Of a stretch of DNA of 64,000 nucleotides, positions 52,748 through 61,772 are shown one piece after another; position 1 is the first letter of the stretch; every line of letters starts with the position of its first letter. This DNA comes from JAUIET01 sp045106985. Its GTDB lineage: Bacteria > Pseudomonadota > Gammaproteobacteria > Pseudomonadales > JAUIET01. Below the pieces are notes generated by a model. It saw nothing but the letters and a program-made list of their open reading frames with translations. It had not been told where the DNA came from and did no database searches. The translations under genes were made by a program, and so were the position numbers. The stretch covers positions 1-64,000 of the forward strand of contig JBGCFQ010000006.1 of the NCBI GenBank assembly GCA_045106985.1, in the 5' to 3' direction.

Positions 52748-53473
52748 CTATAGAATGGCCGCCAAATAAGGAATAACTGTGTCGCAACGCAGAATTCGTG
52801 GCCCCAGTGAAAATTGAGTAAGGCCAGCGGCTACCAGGCTTTGCACCTCGTATTCAATAAACCCGCCTTCCGGGCCTATGGCCACTAAGCAGGCTTGGTT
52901 TTTAGCTCTTGGAATCTCGCTCAGAACTTTATCACCGCCAGGGTGGGCTAATAGGCCTGATTTGTTTTGTAGTAATTCAGGTAGCTCATCCTCCACAAAA
53001 GGTTTGAAGCGTTTTTTTAAACTAATGCTTGGCAGCACAGTATCACCGGACTGCTGTAGGCCATCGATGCAAAACTCTCGCAACTTTGCTTCACTAAGAA
53101 GAGGGCTTTGCCAATAGCTTTTCTCAACCCGAAAGCTGTTAATGAAGGTGATATTCTTAATGCCCAGTTCTGCACAGCTACGCACCATTCGGCGAAGCAT
53201 CTTAGGCCTGGGTAGCGCACACAAAAGTTCAGTATTACTTGGGGGTGGCGGCGCATTGCCTAATTGAGGCGATATCGTCAGCTGGGCCAACTGGGTTTCT
53301 GGCGACGCCTTTTCCACTGTAGCGCTGCCCATGTTGCCACCAATGATGCCGCAGCGAATGGTGTCCCCAACCGACACTCCAACCACGTTCAGCAGGTGCT
53401 CGGCTCTTGGGCCTGCAAGCTCGGCTTTGCCCTGCGAATTGATCTCATGTTGATCCAGTAATAGCAGATTCAT
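52748..53473 (-). CDS. rsmE: 16S rRNA m3U1498 methyltransferase RsmE
   Basis: SPOUT-family methyltransferase for N3 of U1498 in 16S rRNA. 241 residues, the usual length. An N-terminal PUA-like domain (MNLLLLDQHEI, GPRAEHLLNVV) precedes the knotted SAM domain with LVAIGPEGGFIEYEV and SLGPRILRCDTV. It is the last gene of a minus-strand run of RNA/ribosome modification genes, 47 bases after rimO. Confidence 0.93.
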   Translation of the reverse strand: MNLLLLDQHEINSQGKAELAGPRAEHLLNVVGVSVGDTIRCGIIGGNMGSATVEKASPETQLAQLTISPQLGNAPPPPSNTELLCALPRPKMLRRMVRSCAELGIKNITFINSFRVEKSYWQSPLLSEAKLREFCIDGLQQSGDTVLPSISLKKRFKPFVEDELPELLQNKSGLLAHPGGDKVLSEIPRAKNQACLVAIGPEGGFIEYEVQSLVAAGLTQFSLGPRILRCDTVIPYLAAIL

Positions 53474-53520
53474 TCTTGGCTCATGCCTTGATTATGCTTT
53501 ACTCGTAAATGTGTCAGGGC

Positions 53521-54858
53521 CTAATGAGTACTGACGGCCTTTGCAAAAAGATCATACTCATCAGCGTCAACTATCTCAACTTCTAACAGATCACCTACTT
53601 GATGATCTGTAGCGCCATCAACAAACACATTGCCATCAATTTCCGGGGCGTCAGCGCTGCTTCTGGTTGTTAGACCACCTTCGCCGACATCGTCTACAAG
53701 CACTTGCATTCGCCGACCTATCTTGGCCTGTAATCGGGCGGCGCTAATAAGTGCTTGGTGTTGCATAAAATGCTCAAAACGTTCTTGTTTTATTTCCTCT
53801 GGCACAGCACCAGCCAGATTGTTTGCACTGGCGCCTTCTACCGGCGAGTATTTGAAACAACCAACCCGGTCTAGGTCTGCTTCGGTAAGAAAGTCGAGCA
53901 GCTGCTGAAAGTCTTGCTCTGTTTCGCCAGGAAAACCAACGATAAAAGTGCTGCGTATGGTCAAGTCAGGACATTCGACGCGCCAGTTGTGTACCCGTTG
54001 AATGACTTTTTCACTGTGGGCTGGACGACGCATGTCCTTCAGAATTCGAGGGCTGGCATGTTGGAACGGTATGTCGAGATAGGGCAGTACGCCGCCTTCT
54101 TGCATCAACGGAATAATTTTGTCGACGTGGGGGTACGGATAGACGTAATGCAATCTAACCCAAACACCCAGTTCACCCAAGGCTTCGCAAAGACTTTGCA
54201 TGTTGCTCTTTAAAGGCTTGCCGTTCCAGAAACCGGTACGAAATTTTGTGTCTATACCGTAGGCACTAGTGTCTTGCGAAATGACCAGCAGTTCTTTCAC
54301 TCCTGCTTTAACTAATCGTTCGGCTTCACCCATTACATCACCGATGGGTCGGCTAACGAGATCGCCGCGCATGGACGGGATAATGCAGAAGCTACAGCGA
54401 TGATTGCAGCCTTCGGATATCTTTAGATAAGCATAATGTCGGGGTGTTAGCTTAATACCTTGTGGAGGCACCAGATCAATGAAGGGATCATGTGCAGCGG
54501 TAGGAGGCACGTGTTGGTGAACAGCCCCCACCACTTGCTCATAAGCATGTGGGCCGCTAACCGCCAGTACTTGTGGATGAACGCTCAGAATGTCGTCGGC
54601 TTGTGCCCCCATGCAACCAGTGACAATGACTTTACCATTTTCGTTAAGGGCTTCACCGATGGCATCCAGTGATTCTTGCTTCGCACTGTCTATGAAACCA
54701 CAGGTGTTGACTACTACGACGTCAGCTCCTTCGTATTCGGGCACGATGCTATAGCCATCAATGCGTAATTGCGTCAGGATTCTCTCGGAGTCAACGAGTG
54801 CCTTTGGGCAGCCAAGACTGACGAAGCCTACTGTACCGGGTTGTTTTATGTCATTCAT
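53521..54858 (-). CDS. rimO: Ribosomal protein S12 methylthiotransferase RimO
   Basis: Radical-SAM enzyme that adds a methylthio group to Asp88 of ribosomal protein S12. About 445 residues. The N-terminal UPF0004 domain (GFVSLGCPKALVDSERIL and VVNTCGFIDSAKQ) binds the auxiliary 4Fe-4S cluster, the radical-SAM motif is CNHRCSFC (CxxxCxxC), and a TRAM domain lies at the C-terminus (about 375-445). The start at 54858 (MNDIKQPG) matches E. coli RimO; the longer frame is not supported. It is followed closely by rsmE. Confidence 0.95.
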   Translation of the reverse strand: MNDIKQPGTVGFVSLGCPKALVDSERILTQLRIDGYSIVPEYEGADVVVVNTCGFIDSAKQESLDAIGEALNENGKVIVTGCMGAQADDILSVHPQVLAVSGPHAYEQVVGAVHQHVPPTAAHDPFIDLVPPQGIKLTPRHYAYLKISEGCNHRCSFCIIPSMRGDLVSRPIGDVMGEAERLVKAGVKELLVISQDTSAYGIDTKFRTGFWNGKPLKSNMQSLCEALGELGVWVRLHYVYPYPHVDKIIPLMQEGGVLPYLDIPFQHASPRILKDMRRPAHSEKVIQRVHNWRVECPDLTIRSTFIVGFPGETEQDFQQLLDFLTEADLDRVGCFKYSPVEGASANNLAGAVPEEIKQERFEHFMQHQALISAARLQAKIGRRMQVLVDDVGEGGLTTRSSADAPEIDGNVFVDGATDHQVGDLLEVEIVDADEYDLFAKAVSTH

Positions 54859-54983
54859 TTGCTGTTGTCGAGCATCTCTCTTGAGGCGGCACATTGTACA
54901 GCTAAAACTCTTGTTCGCCAGTGACGCTGTCACAAGGCACTAGAACGTTTTGAGCGCTGTGTAGGAGTGAGTAGCGCCGTTAC

Positions 54984-55625
54984 TCAGAAGGGGGCCTGAT
55001 GTTCAATTACGAAATTCTCTCCACTTGCCGGATGGATAAACTCCAAACGCGTAGCATGCAATAGCAGCCTGGAAGATTGGCTATAGGAATGCTCGTTTCC
55101 ATATAGGTCACAACCTAGCAAGGGGTGCCCCAGGCAGCGCATGTGAATGCGCAGTTGATGGCTGCGCCCAGTGTCAGGAAACAGAGTTAAGCGACTTGCG
55201 TCGCTGTACTGAGGGCCATAGCTGATGCGACTGTCTACCCGGTAATAGGTCAGCGCAGCCTTGCCCTTGTTAAAGTCTATGCGCTGCCGCGGCCGGTTTG
55301 GCCAGTCCTTGTTGATGGGCAGGTCGATACAGCCCCAGCAATCATGGATGTGGCCGGCGGCGATTGCCGTGTATTGTTTCTTGACTGCGCGCTGCTGAAA
55401 CTGCAGATTCATCGAACGCTGCGCATCATCTCCTCGCGCCAGTAGCATCAGTCCCGAGGTATCCATATCTAGTCGGTGAACGATCTTTGCGTCGGGATAA
55501 TCGTGGAGTACAAGCCCCAACACCGTGGGGTCGGTGGCCGAGGGCGAGCCTGGCACGCTGCGCACAAATTCCGGTTTGTTGACGACGATTAGCGCTTGAT
55601 CAGCATGTAGGACGTCTATTGACAC
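54984..55625 (-). CDS. RluA-family pseudouridine synthase
   Basis: Isomerises uridine to pseudouridine in rRNA or tRNA. 213 residues, catalytic domain only with no S4 domain. The catalytic Asp is in IVHRLDMDTSGL, followed by LLARGDDAQRSMNLQF and DTGRSHQLRIHMRCLGHPL. Length and lack of S4 point to a RluA/TruC-like enzyme rather than RluC or RluD. It starts 21 bases after the CULT-domain gene. Confidence 0.9.
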   Translation of the reverse strand: MSIDVLHADQALIVVNKPEFVRSVPGSPSATDPTVLGLVLHDYPDAKIVHRLDMDTSGLMLLARGDDAQRSMNLQFQQRAVKKQYTAIAAGHIHDCWGCIDLPINKDWPNRPRQRIDFNKGKAALTYYRVDSRISYGPQYSDASRLTLFPDTGRSHQLRIHMRCLGHPLLGCDLYGNEHSYSQSSRLLLHATRLEFIHPASGENFVIEHQAPF

Positions 55626-55646
55626 GTTGACCTGCGCGACAGCGCT

Positions 55647-56051
55647 CTAGGTTGCTGGCAGCAACTTGTCGATAATCAAACCAAAAAAATGCTGCTTTTG
55701 ATCAGCACCAATAAGGTCTTCCTCGAAATACCAGCCAAGGTGCGCTTCGCAGTTGAGGCAGCGTGCATATTGCCAGCGAAAACCACTGAACCAACTGTGG
55801 TTGCTCGAAGGCAGTCCGTGCATTCCGCAGCCCCATGCCTCACTAAAGCAGGCCAAGTCAAATTCCAGTCCATCGGGATTGGTTACATGAAAATTATGCG
55901 TCGATTGGAAAGAGGTTTTTTGGTTCGCCGTTGTCACCGCTGTCATACAATCACCGCAGCAAAGCTGATCACCGGGATCGCGATGTGCCTCTTCCACTAG
56001 CTGAAGAAGCTTGTTAACCGGGTTGCGTGTTTCTACTGGGTCAGTACTCAT
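55647..56051 (-). CDS. CULT-domain (bacterial cereblon-like) protein
   Basis: A 134-residue protein consisting largely of the CULT fold, the ligand-binding domain of eukaryotic cereblon. The zinc site is Cys32-x2-Cys35 and Cys98-x2-Cys101. The aromatic cage is complete: Trp87, Trp93 and Trp107, with spacings 6-5-3-6 to the zinc cysteines exactly as in human CRBN (380, 386, 391, 394, 400), plus His85 two residues before the first Trp and Phe109 two after the last. Expected ligands include uridine-like or glutarimide/cyclic-imide groups (known for the family). AGGAAG precedes the ATG at 56051. It leads an apparent operon with RluA, RimO and RsmE. Confidence 0.88.
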   Translation of the reverse strand: MSTDPVETRNPVNKLLQLVEEAHRDPGDQLCCGDCMTAVTTANQKTSFQSTHNFHVTNPDGLEFDLACFSEAWGCGMHGLPSSNHSWFSGFRWQYARCLNCEAHLGWYFEEDLIGADQKQHFFGLIIDKLLPAT

Positions 56052-56208
56052 TGAGCGCCTTCCTGGAACGGCTCGAACGTGTGGACGTATGGTAAACAAC
56101 CTCAACTCAAAGACAAGCTCGCTTGCAAAAAATATGACCTTGTTACGATTCTGTGCGTGGTAGAATGTGGCTTGTTATTTATAAATTCGCACGAACGGTT
56201 AAATTTGT

Positions 56209-57159
56209 ATGTCTGAAGAGCTACGGCACGAAAAACTCATTATTCTTGGCTCTGGGCCAGCGGGCTACTCAGCTGCGGTGTACGCAGCGCGAGCCAATTT
56301 AAATCCTGTGCTTCTAACGGGCATTGAAATGGGTGGCCAACTAACTACCACAACCGAAGTTGACAACTGGCCGGGTGACGTTGAAGGTTTGCAAGGTCCT
56401 GAGTTGATGGAACGTATGCAGCGCCATGCGGAACGCTTCGATACGGAGATAGTTCGTGACCACATCAATAGTGTGGACCTGCAGCAACGGCCCTTTAAAT
56501 TGTATGGAGATTCCGGAAATTACAGCTGTGATTCTCTGATAATCGCGACCGGCGCGTCGGCCCAATACCTTGGCCTTGAGTCTGAGCAAACTTTTATGGG
56601 CCGTGGCGTAAGTGCTTGCGCAACCTGCGATGGCTTTTTCTACAGAGGTAAAAAAGTGGCTGTGATTGGTGGCGGCAACACGGCTGTAGAGGAGGCCCTG
56701 TACTTGTCGAATATCGCCGCTGAAGTTGTGGTAGTTCACCGGCGCGACAAACTAAGGGCCGAAGCCATTTTGCAAGATCGTCTTTTTGAAAAAGAAAAGA
56801 ATGGCAATGTTAGAATCGAATGGAACCATGTTCTTGAGGAAGTGCTTGGTGATGATACGGGCGTAACCGGAATGCGCATCCGCGATGTTAACGGCGATGA
56901 GTCGCGCGATCTAGATCTCGACGGCGTATTTATAGCCATTGGTCACATCCCGAACACTGACATGTTTAAGGGTCAACTCGAGATGAAAAATCGCTATTTA
57001 ACTATACAGAGTGGTTTGCAAGGCAATGCCACGGCAACCAGTATCGATGGAGTGTTTGCAGCCGGGGATGTTGCCGACCAAATATATCGGCAAGCGGTGA
57101 CATCGGCTGGCTTTGGTTGCATGGCGGCTTTAGACGCTGAACAGTTTCTTGCGCATTAA
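56209..57159 (+). CDS. trxB: Thioredoxin-disulphide reductase TrxB
   Basis: Reduces thioredoxin with NADPH. 316 residues, typical. FAD motif ILGSGPAGYSAAVYAARA, redox-active CATCDGFFYRG, NADPH motif VIGGGNTAVEEALYL and the C-terminal GVFAAGDVADQ are all intact. It is divergent from the CULT gene across 157 bases and has a near-consensus promoter-like GTTACGATTC...TAGAAT around 56133-56167. Confidence 0.96.
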   Translation: MSEELRHEKLIILGSGPAGYSAAVYAARANLNPVLLTGIEMGGQLTTTTEVDNWPGDVEGLQGPELMERMQRHAERFDTEIVRDHINSVDLQQRPFKLYGDSGNYSCDSLIIATGASAQYLGLESEQTFMGRGVSACATCDGFFYRGKKVAVIGGGNTAVEEALYLSNIAAEVVVVHRRDKLRAEAILQDRLFEKEKNGNVRIEWNHVLEEVLGDDTGVTGMRIRDVNGDESRDLDLDGVFIAIGHIPNTDMFKGQLEMKNRYLTIQSGLQGNATATSIDGVFAAGDVADQIYRQAVTSAGFGCMAALDAEQFLAH

Positions 57160-57221
57160 TTGCTTTGCACTGCAGATTGGCGCAGTAAACTCTTCACGCA
57201 GTTATCGAGGGATGAAGAACA

Positions 57222-58361
57222 ATGAATTACGAACTCAATGAAGATCAGGTGGCGTTTGAGACCTTAGCGTCTCAATTTGCAGCTAACGCACTAGCGCCTT
57301 ATGCCGCGCAGTGGGACCGTGAATCTTATTTCCCTAAAAGCGCCTTCCAGGCGGCAGGCGCGCTGGGTTTTATGGCGTTGTACACACCAGAAAAAGACGG
57401 TGGTACCGGCCTTAATCGGACCGATGCCTCTATTATTATGGAGCAACTAGCAGGCGGATGTACCGCTTCAGCAGCCTATATATCAATTCACAATATGGCT
57501 CTGAACATGCTGGCATGTTATGGCGCTAATGATGTAAAAGAAGAGTGGTGTGTACCACTGGCCACCGGAGAAAAGCTGGCATCCTATTGTTTAACGGAGC
57601 CAGGCGCCGGTTCTGATGCTGGTTCGATTAAAACCAAGGCTGAACGGCATGGAGAGCACTACCTGTTGAATGGCAGTAAGGCTTTTATCTCGGGCGCTGG
57701 CGAAACCGATTTGCTGATAGTAATGGCACGTACTGGGGAAGATGGACCGCGTGGTATTTCGGCTTTTGCAGTGCCTTCGATGACGGACGGAATCAGCTAC
57801 GGTAAAAAAGAGCACAAGATGGGTTGGAATTGCCAGCCAACAGCCACTATCTCTTTTGATAACGTGTTGGTGCCGGTTAATAATATGCTTGGTGCCAACG
57901 GTCAGGGTTTTAAAATTGCGATGGAAGGCCTGGACGGCGGCAGGTTGGGCATTGGGGCCTGCTCTGTAGGAACGGCGCAAGCCGCGCTGGATGCCAGCAT
58001 AGCCTACGTGAAAGAGCGCAAACAGTTTGGCTCTAGCCTCAGTGACTTCCAGATCACACAATTCAAACTTGCCGACATGGCGACTGAGGTAACCGCAGCG
58101 CGACAAATGATTCGATTTGCAGCCTCAAAGTACGATAATGGCTCACCAGACAGGACTAGTTATTGTGCCATGGCAAAGCGTTTTGCCACCGATGTGGGCT
58201 TTCAAGTGTGCAATGAAGCTTTACAGCTCCATGGCGGATACGGTTACATATCCGAGTATCCCCTAGAGCGGCATGTCCGCGATACTCGAGTACATCAGAT
58301 TCTGGAGGGCACCAATGAGATTATGCGTCTGATTATTGCCCGTCGGCTGTTGCAGGAGTAA
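57222..58361 (+). CDS. Acyl-CoA dehydrogenase (isobutyryl/short-branched type)
   Basis: Homotetrameric-type ACAD, 379 residues. Features are YCLTEPGAGSDAGSIKT, LNGSKAFISGAGE, ERKQFGSSLSDFQ and the C-terminal catalytic ILEGTNEIMRLIIARRLL with the Glu of EGT present, in contrast to the steroid-run dehydrogenases. Sequence style resembles ACAD8 isobutyryl-CoA dehydrogenase for valine degradation. The neighbouring mmsA/mmsB partners expected for valine catabolism are not in view. Confidence 0.85.
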   Translation: MNYELNEDQVAFETLASQFAANALAPYAAQWDRESYFPKSAFQAAGALGFMALYTPEKDGGTGLNRTDASIIMEQLAGGCTASAAYISIHNMALNMLACYGANDVKEEWCVPLATGEKLASYCLTEPGAGSDAGSIKTKAERHGEHYLLNGSKAFISGAGETDLLIVMARTGEDGPRGISAFAVPSMTDGISYGKKEHKMGWNCQPTATISFDNVLVPVNNMLGANGQGFKIAMEGLDGGRLGIGACSVGTAQAALDASIAYVKERKQFGSSLSDFQITQFKLADMATEVTAARQMIRFAASKYDNGSPDRTSYCAMAKRFATDVGFQVCNEALQLHGGYGYISEYPLERHVRDTRVHQILEGTNEIMRLIIARRLLQE

Positions 58362-58367
58362 TACGCT

Positions 58368-58778
58368 ATGAATATTGGATTTATTGTTGTGATGGCGTTG
58401 TTGTTAGCTGCGTTGTTTTACGTGCGCAATTCACGATCAACCCCTGTGCGGTCACACAAGCGCGTGAGCCGATTCCAGGCGCGAGCAGCGGCTGAGGAGC
58501 GTCAATGGCATGCCGTAGAGCTGCATGCAGGCAACGATTGTTGCGATAGCATTGCCTATGTGCAAGATAAGGTGTTTCTGGCGGATGAGGCGCCTACGCT
58601 GCCGCTAAGCTCTTGCACACGGGCGCAATGCCGATGCACTTACGAACATTTTGATGACAGGCGCCGCGAACTGCGGCGAGACCCTTATAGCCAATACGGT
58701 CTTTTAGCATCTCAGCATAATGGCGATGAGCGGCGTAATAGTCGTGGACGGCGCGAAACTGACCTCGCTGCAGCCTAA
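58368..58778 (+). CDS. Small membrane-anchored hypothetical protein
   Basis: Unrecognised 136-residue protein beginning 6 bases after the dehydrogenase stop with GGAG before it, so probably cotranscribed. It has one N-terminal membrane span (about 2-20) and a basic soluble tail with a Cys cluster: GNDCCDSI, then SSCTRAQCRCTYEHFDDRRRE (Cys-x4-Cys-x-Cys in SCTRAQCRC). The C-terminus has repeated Arg/Glu (ERRNSRGRRE). The Cys set may bind metal. Function unknown. Confidence 0.65.
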   Translation: MNIGFIVVMALLLAALFYVRNSRSTPVRSHKRVSRFQARAAAEERQWHAVELHAGNDCCDSIAYVQDKVFLADEAPTLPLSSCTRAQCRCTYEHFDDRRRELRRDPYSQYGLLASQHNGDERRNSRGRRETDLAAA

Positions 58779-58962
58779 ACAACGGCTTGAACAGAATCTA
58801 CATTGGCCCAGCTTTAGCGATAAATTGTCGGAAAATCTTACAAAATAGAAGCCGAGGAATTGGAGGTTTCATTTAAGTCTTTGAATTAAAACAATATTTA
58901 AAGTTGGCCCGAAGATTGCTTTATATCAGGTAACTGGAAAAGAATTGTATTTGGAGAACCTG

Positions 58963-59151
58963 ATGAAATTATTAACAAGCTTTGCCGCAATCGTAGTTCT
59001 GGCTGTTGTAACAGTGTTGGTGTTAGGCCAGGGTATTTCATTACACGAGTCATTACGCAGTGTTGGCTTGCCACCCGGTGCTTTACCCATTCTTGGTCTT
59101 TGCCTGATCGCCATCGCGAATACTCGAAAGCAAGCACAAGCTAACTTCTAG
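58963..59151 (+). CDS. Small two-span membrane protein
   Basis: A 62-residue frame starting MKLLTSFAAIVVL at 58963 with TTGGAGA before it. It has two hydrophobic segments (about 3-25 and 40-56) and ends in a basic tail (NTRKQAQANF). No family is recognised. Coding is suggested by the ribosome site and hydrophobic periodicity only. It lies in a 694-base stretch between the preceding hypothetical and the RND transporter. Confidence 0.45.
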   Translation: MKLLTSFAAIVVLAVVTVLVLGQGISLHESLRSVGLPPGALPILGLCLIAIANTRKQAQANF

Positions 59152-59312
59152 GGCTCTGATCTATTAACTGGGTGACACGACTTGTGTCGCCCTAACAATC
59201 TATGGAGAGTTGTTCGCCCGAACAGCACTAGATCAACCAGGAAGATGACATCCTGCTGTTTCCAGCGACGCCGCTTCAGCAAGGTTACGTTATCTTTTAA
59301 ATTAAAATACAT
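59148..59312 (-). CDS. Possible small basic ORF
   Basis: An ATG at 59312 with GTGGAGGC eight bases upstream opens a 54-codon frame (MYFNLKDNVTLLKRRRWKQQ...). It overlaps the preceding plus-strand small gene by 4 bases and reads through a hairpin (GGGTGACAC/GTGTCGCCC). The good ribosome site is the only support; no family is recognised. Confidence 0.25.
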   Translation of the reverse strand: MYFNLKDNVTLLKRRRWKQQDVIFLVDLVLFGRTTLHRLLGRHKSCHPVNRSEP

Positions 59313-59472
59313 CTATTTGCCTCCACGCTAAGCCATTTATTGTTTGCGCAGATCCTTCTGATGATTTTAGTTGGTCTTTCTGCAGATGACGCTGCAACTC
59401 CGTGTTTTTATTTGCCTTGTGCTAAACCAATGACTTGGTTATTTTGCATTCCAGCAATTGATGGGGGTTTAG
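59152..59472. other. Intergenic region before RND transporter
   Basis: 321 bases. It contains a stem GGGTGACAC-GACTT-GTGTCGCCC near 59178-59200 that could end the preceding small gene, the possible minus-strand small ORF, and an AT-rich stretch around 59293-59312 that may hold the transporter promoter. Nothing else is seen. Confidence 0.4.
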
Positions 59473-61767
59473 GTGGATAAGTACTGTAAGGCCGTTCTTA
59501 GGCATAGATGGCTTGTCATTGTTGCGAGTATTGTTCTTATCGCACTATCGGCCCTGGGTGGCCGCCAACTGCAGTTCAATCCCGACATTCGAGCGCTTTA
59601 TGACAGCGAGCATCCGGTTATGCGCGCCATGTTGGAGGTTGAAGACGAGTTTACCAAGCGCGACATCGTGATGATTGTGCTGGCTCCTGAGCAGGGCGAT
59701 GTATTCGAGCCGCGTTTTGTTGAGCTACTGCAGTCTCTTTCAGAACAGGCGTGGCGAATACCTTATGCCAGCCGCGTTGACTCCATTACAAATTTCCAAC
59801 ACACAGAGGCCCTTGGCGACGACTTAATTGTTGGTGATTTACTGCCGGCTGGCGAGTCGAGTAACACTATGCTGCTGGAACGATTAAGACTGGTTGCTTT
59901 AAGCGAGCCAGCTCTGCTTCGCACACTGGTTTCTGAGCAGTCTAAAGTCGCTGCAGTTAACATCAGCTTTCAGGCTCGCACCCACACCGAGTTGGTAGAG
60001 CAGCTCGAATCTATAATGGGGGAGGTAAATACGCTGGTCGCAGAGCATCAAGCAAAGTACCCCAATGTTCGATTTTTGCTAAGCGGCAACCATGCCGTGA
60101 ACTACTCTTTGCGAAATTACACTCGCCACGACTCACAGGTGCTCATTCCGCTGATGTTGTTGACCATGGTCGGCTTGTTACTGATTCTTTTGCGGTCTTG
60201 GTACGCTACATTTTGCAGTGCGGTTATCGTGCTAGCGACCGGCGCCTCCACTATGGGCATTTTTGGCTGGTTGGGTTTGCATACCGATGTTGTTAGTGCG
60301 ATCGCCCCGATAGTGATCATGACGTTGGCGGTGGCTGACGCGGTTCACTTAGTCAACGGAGCGTCGCAAGGCAAAGATCTCGGCAAGTCAGACACTGACA
60401 GTATTGTTTTCGCGTTGAACTTGAATATGAAGCCCATATTTCTTACCTCGCTAACCACCGCCCTTGGCGTTCTCACCTTTAGTTTCACGGACTTTCCACC
60501 GTTGGTTAAGCTGGCTACGATTATTGCCGTGGGCGTGACTGTCGCTTTTGCGTTGTCGGTAACTATGTTGCCTGCCATGCTAAGTCTGCGCCCGATTAAA
60601 CGAAGAAAGAATGCAAGGCTGGGACCTGTTCTAAACAGTGTATTCGAACTGTCCACACGCCACTATCGAACTGTCGTTGCATTATCCATTCCCGTGCTGC
60701 TGCTCACGGCATGGCTTATCCCACAAAATGTGTTAGATGAATCTCCGAAGGTGTTTTTTGAGGAAACTACTGACGAACGTAAAATTATAGCTTTTGTTGA
60801 AGAGCATCTTGCTGGTGTAAGCCCGGTAGATATCGCCATTTACGGAGCAGAAGAAGATGCCGTTTACGCCAATGATTTTTTGCACACAATCGACGAGTTC
60901 TCTAGCTGGCTTCGGCAGCAAGATAACGTTCGACACGTTACCAGCATTGCCGACACGCTTAAGCGGCTCAATAAAAGCATGCATGGCGACAGCGCCGAGC
61001 ACTACCGCTTGCCAAACGATCGTGAGCTCGCCGCGCAATACATACTGCTTTATGAGCTTTCCTTGCCGGCAGGTTTGGAGCTAACTCATCAGTTAAATAT
61101 CGACAAATCAGCAACCTTAGTCAGCGTGACCAAAGCAAGTGCTACGGCGGCGACAGCGGTAAGCTTGAAGTCTGACATTCTCGAATGGTTCAATGTCAAT
61201 GCGCCAGAGTTGAGAGTGGTAGTGACTGGATTGAGTCAATCGGCGAGTGAGCTTGCTTATACCTATCTAATTCCTTCAATGTTGGAAGGTGGGGTGGCTG
61301 CAATTATTGCTGTATCGCTAGTGTTGTTCGTAGCGCTTTCCAGTTTGCGACTGGGCGTATTGGGTATGCTGGCTACTTGTTTTCCCATCGCCGTGGGTTA
61401 CGGCGCGTGGGCCTTATACAGTGGTGTTATGGGTTTTGCCATCGCGAGCGTTGCGGGTATTTGCTTGGGCGTTGTGGTCGATTTCGTTATTCACTTTCTA
61501 AGCAAATATAGACTGGCGAAGGTTGAGGGTAAGACGACAATTGATGCGATTAGGTTTGCCTTCGAGACCGTAGCGCGTGCGATATGGGTAACAATGCTTG
61601 TCTTGGTCGCTGGGTTTTGGGTGTTAACGCTCTCGGAAATCGGCTTGAATTCTGACCTTGGTTTGCTGACAGGCTTTGTAATTCTGCTGGCCGCTTTGTT
61701 TAACTTATTGGTACTGCCTGCTTACCTAATGATGTTTGATGGCAAGAAAAGCGACGTTAATCAGTAA
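59473..61767 (+). CDS. RND/MMPL-superfamily transporter
   Basis: A 764-residue inner-membrane protein with two repeats of one span, a large periplasmic loop and five spans (12 spans in all). It starts with GTG. Span-4 proton-relay-type motifs are MTLAVADAVHLVNG in the first half and GVVVDFVIHFLSKYR in the second. The size and lack of an adjacent membrane-fusion gene fit the MMPL/HpnN/YedA-like lipid or hydrophobic-compound exporters rather than AcrB pumps of about 1040 residues. It has no obvious operon partner. Export of a lipid, hopanoid or sterol-like molecule is possible. Confidence 0.85.
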   Translation: MDKYCKAVLRHRWLVIVASIVLIALSALGGRQLQFNPDIRALYDSEHPVMRAMLEVEDEFTKRDIVMIVLAPEQGDVFEPRFVELLQSLSEQAWRIPYASRVDSITNFQHTEALGDDLIVGDLLPAGESSNTMLLERLRLVALSEPALLRTLVSEQSKVAAVNISFQARTHTELVEQLESIMGEVNTLVAEHQAKYPNVRFLLSGNHAVNYSLRNYTRHDSQVLIPLMLLTMVGLLLILLRSWYATFCSAVIVLATGASTMGIFGWLGLHTDVVSAIAPIVIMTLAVADAVHLVNGASQGKDLGKSDTDSIVFALNLNMKPIFLTSLTTALGVLTFSFTDFPPLVKLATIIAVGVTVAFALSVTMLPAMLSLRPIKRRKNARLGPVLNSVFELSTRHYRTVVALSIPVLLLTAWLIPQNVLDESPKVFFEETTDERKIIAFVEEHLAGVSPVDIAIYGAEEDAVYANDFLHTIDEFSSWLRQQDNVRHVTSIADTLKRLNKSMHGDSAEHYRLPNDRELAAQYILLYELSLPAGLELTHQLNIDKSATLVSVTKASATAATAVSLKSDILEWFNVNAPELRVVVTGLSQSASELAYTYLIPSMLEGGVAAIIAVSLVLFVALSSLRLGVLGMLATCFPIAVGYGAWALYSGVMGFAIASVAGICLGVVVDFVIHFLSKYRLAKVEGKTTIDAIRFAFETVARAIWVTMLVLVAGFWVLTLSEIGLNSDLGLLTGFVILLAALFNLLVLPAYLMMFDGKKSDVNQ

Positions 61768-61772
61768 CAGAA

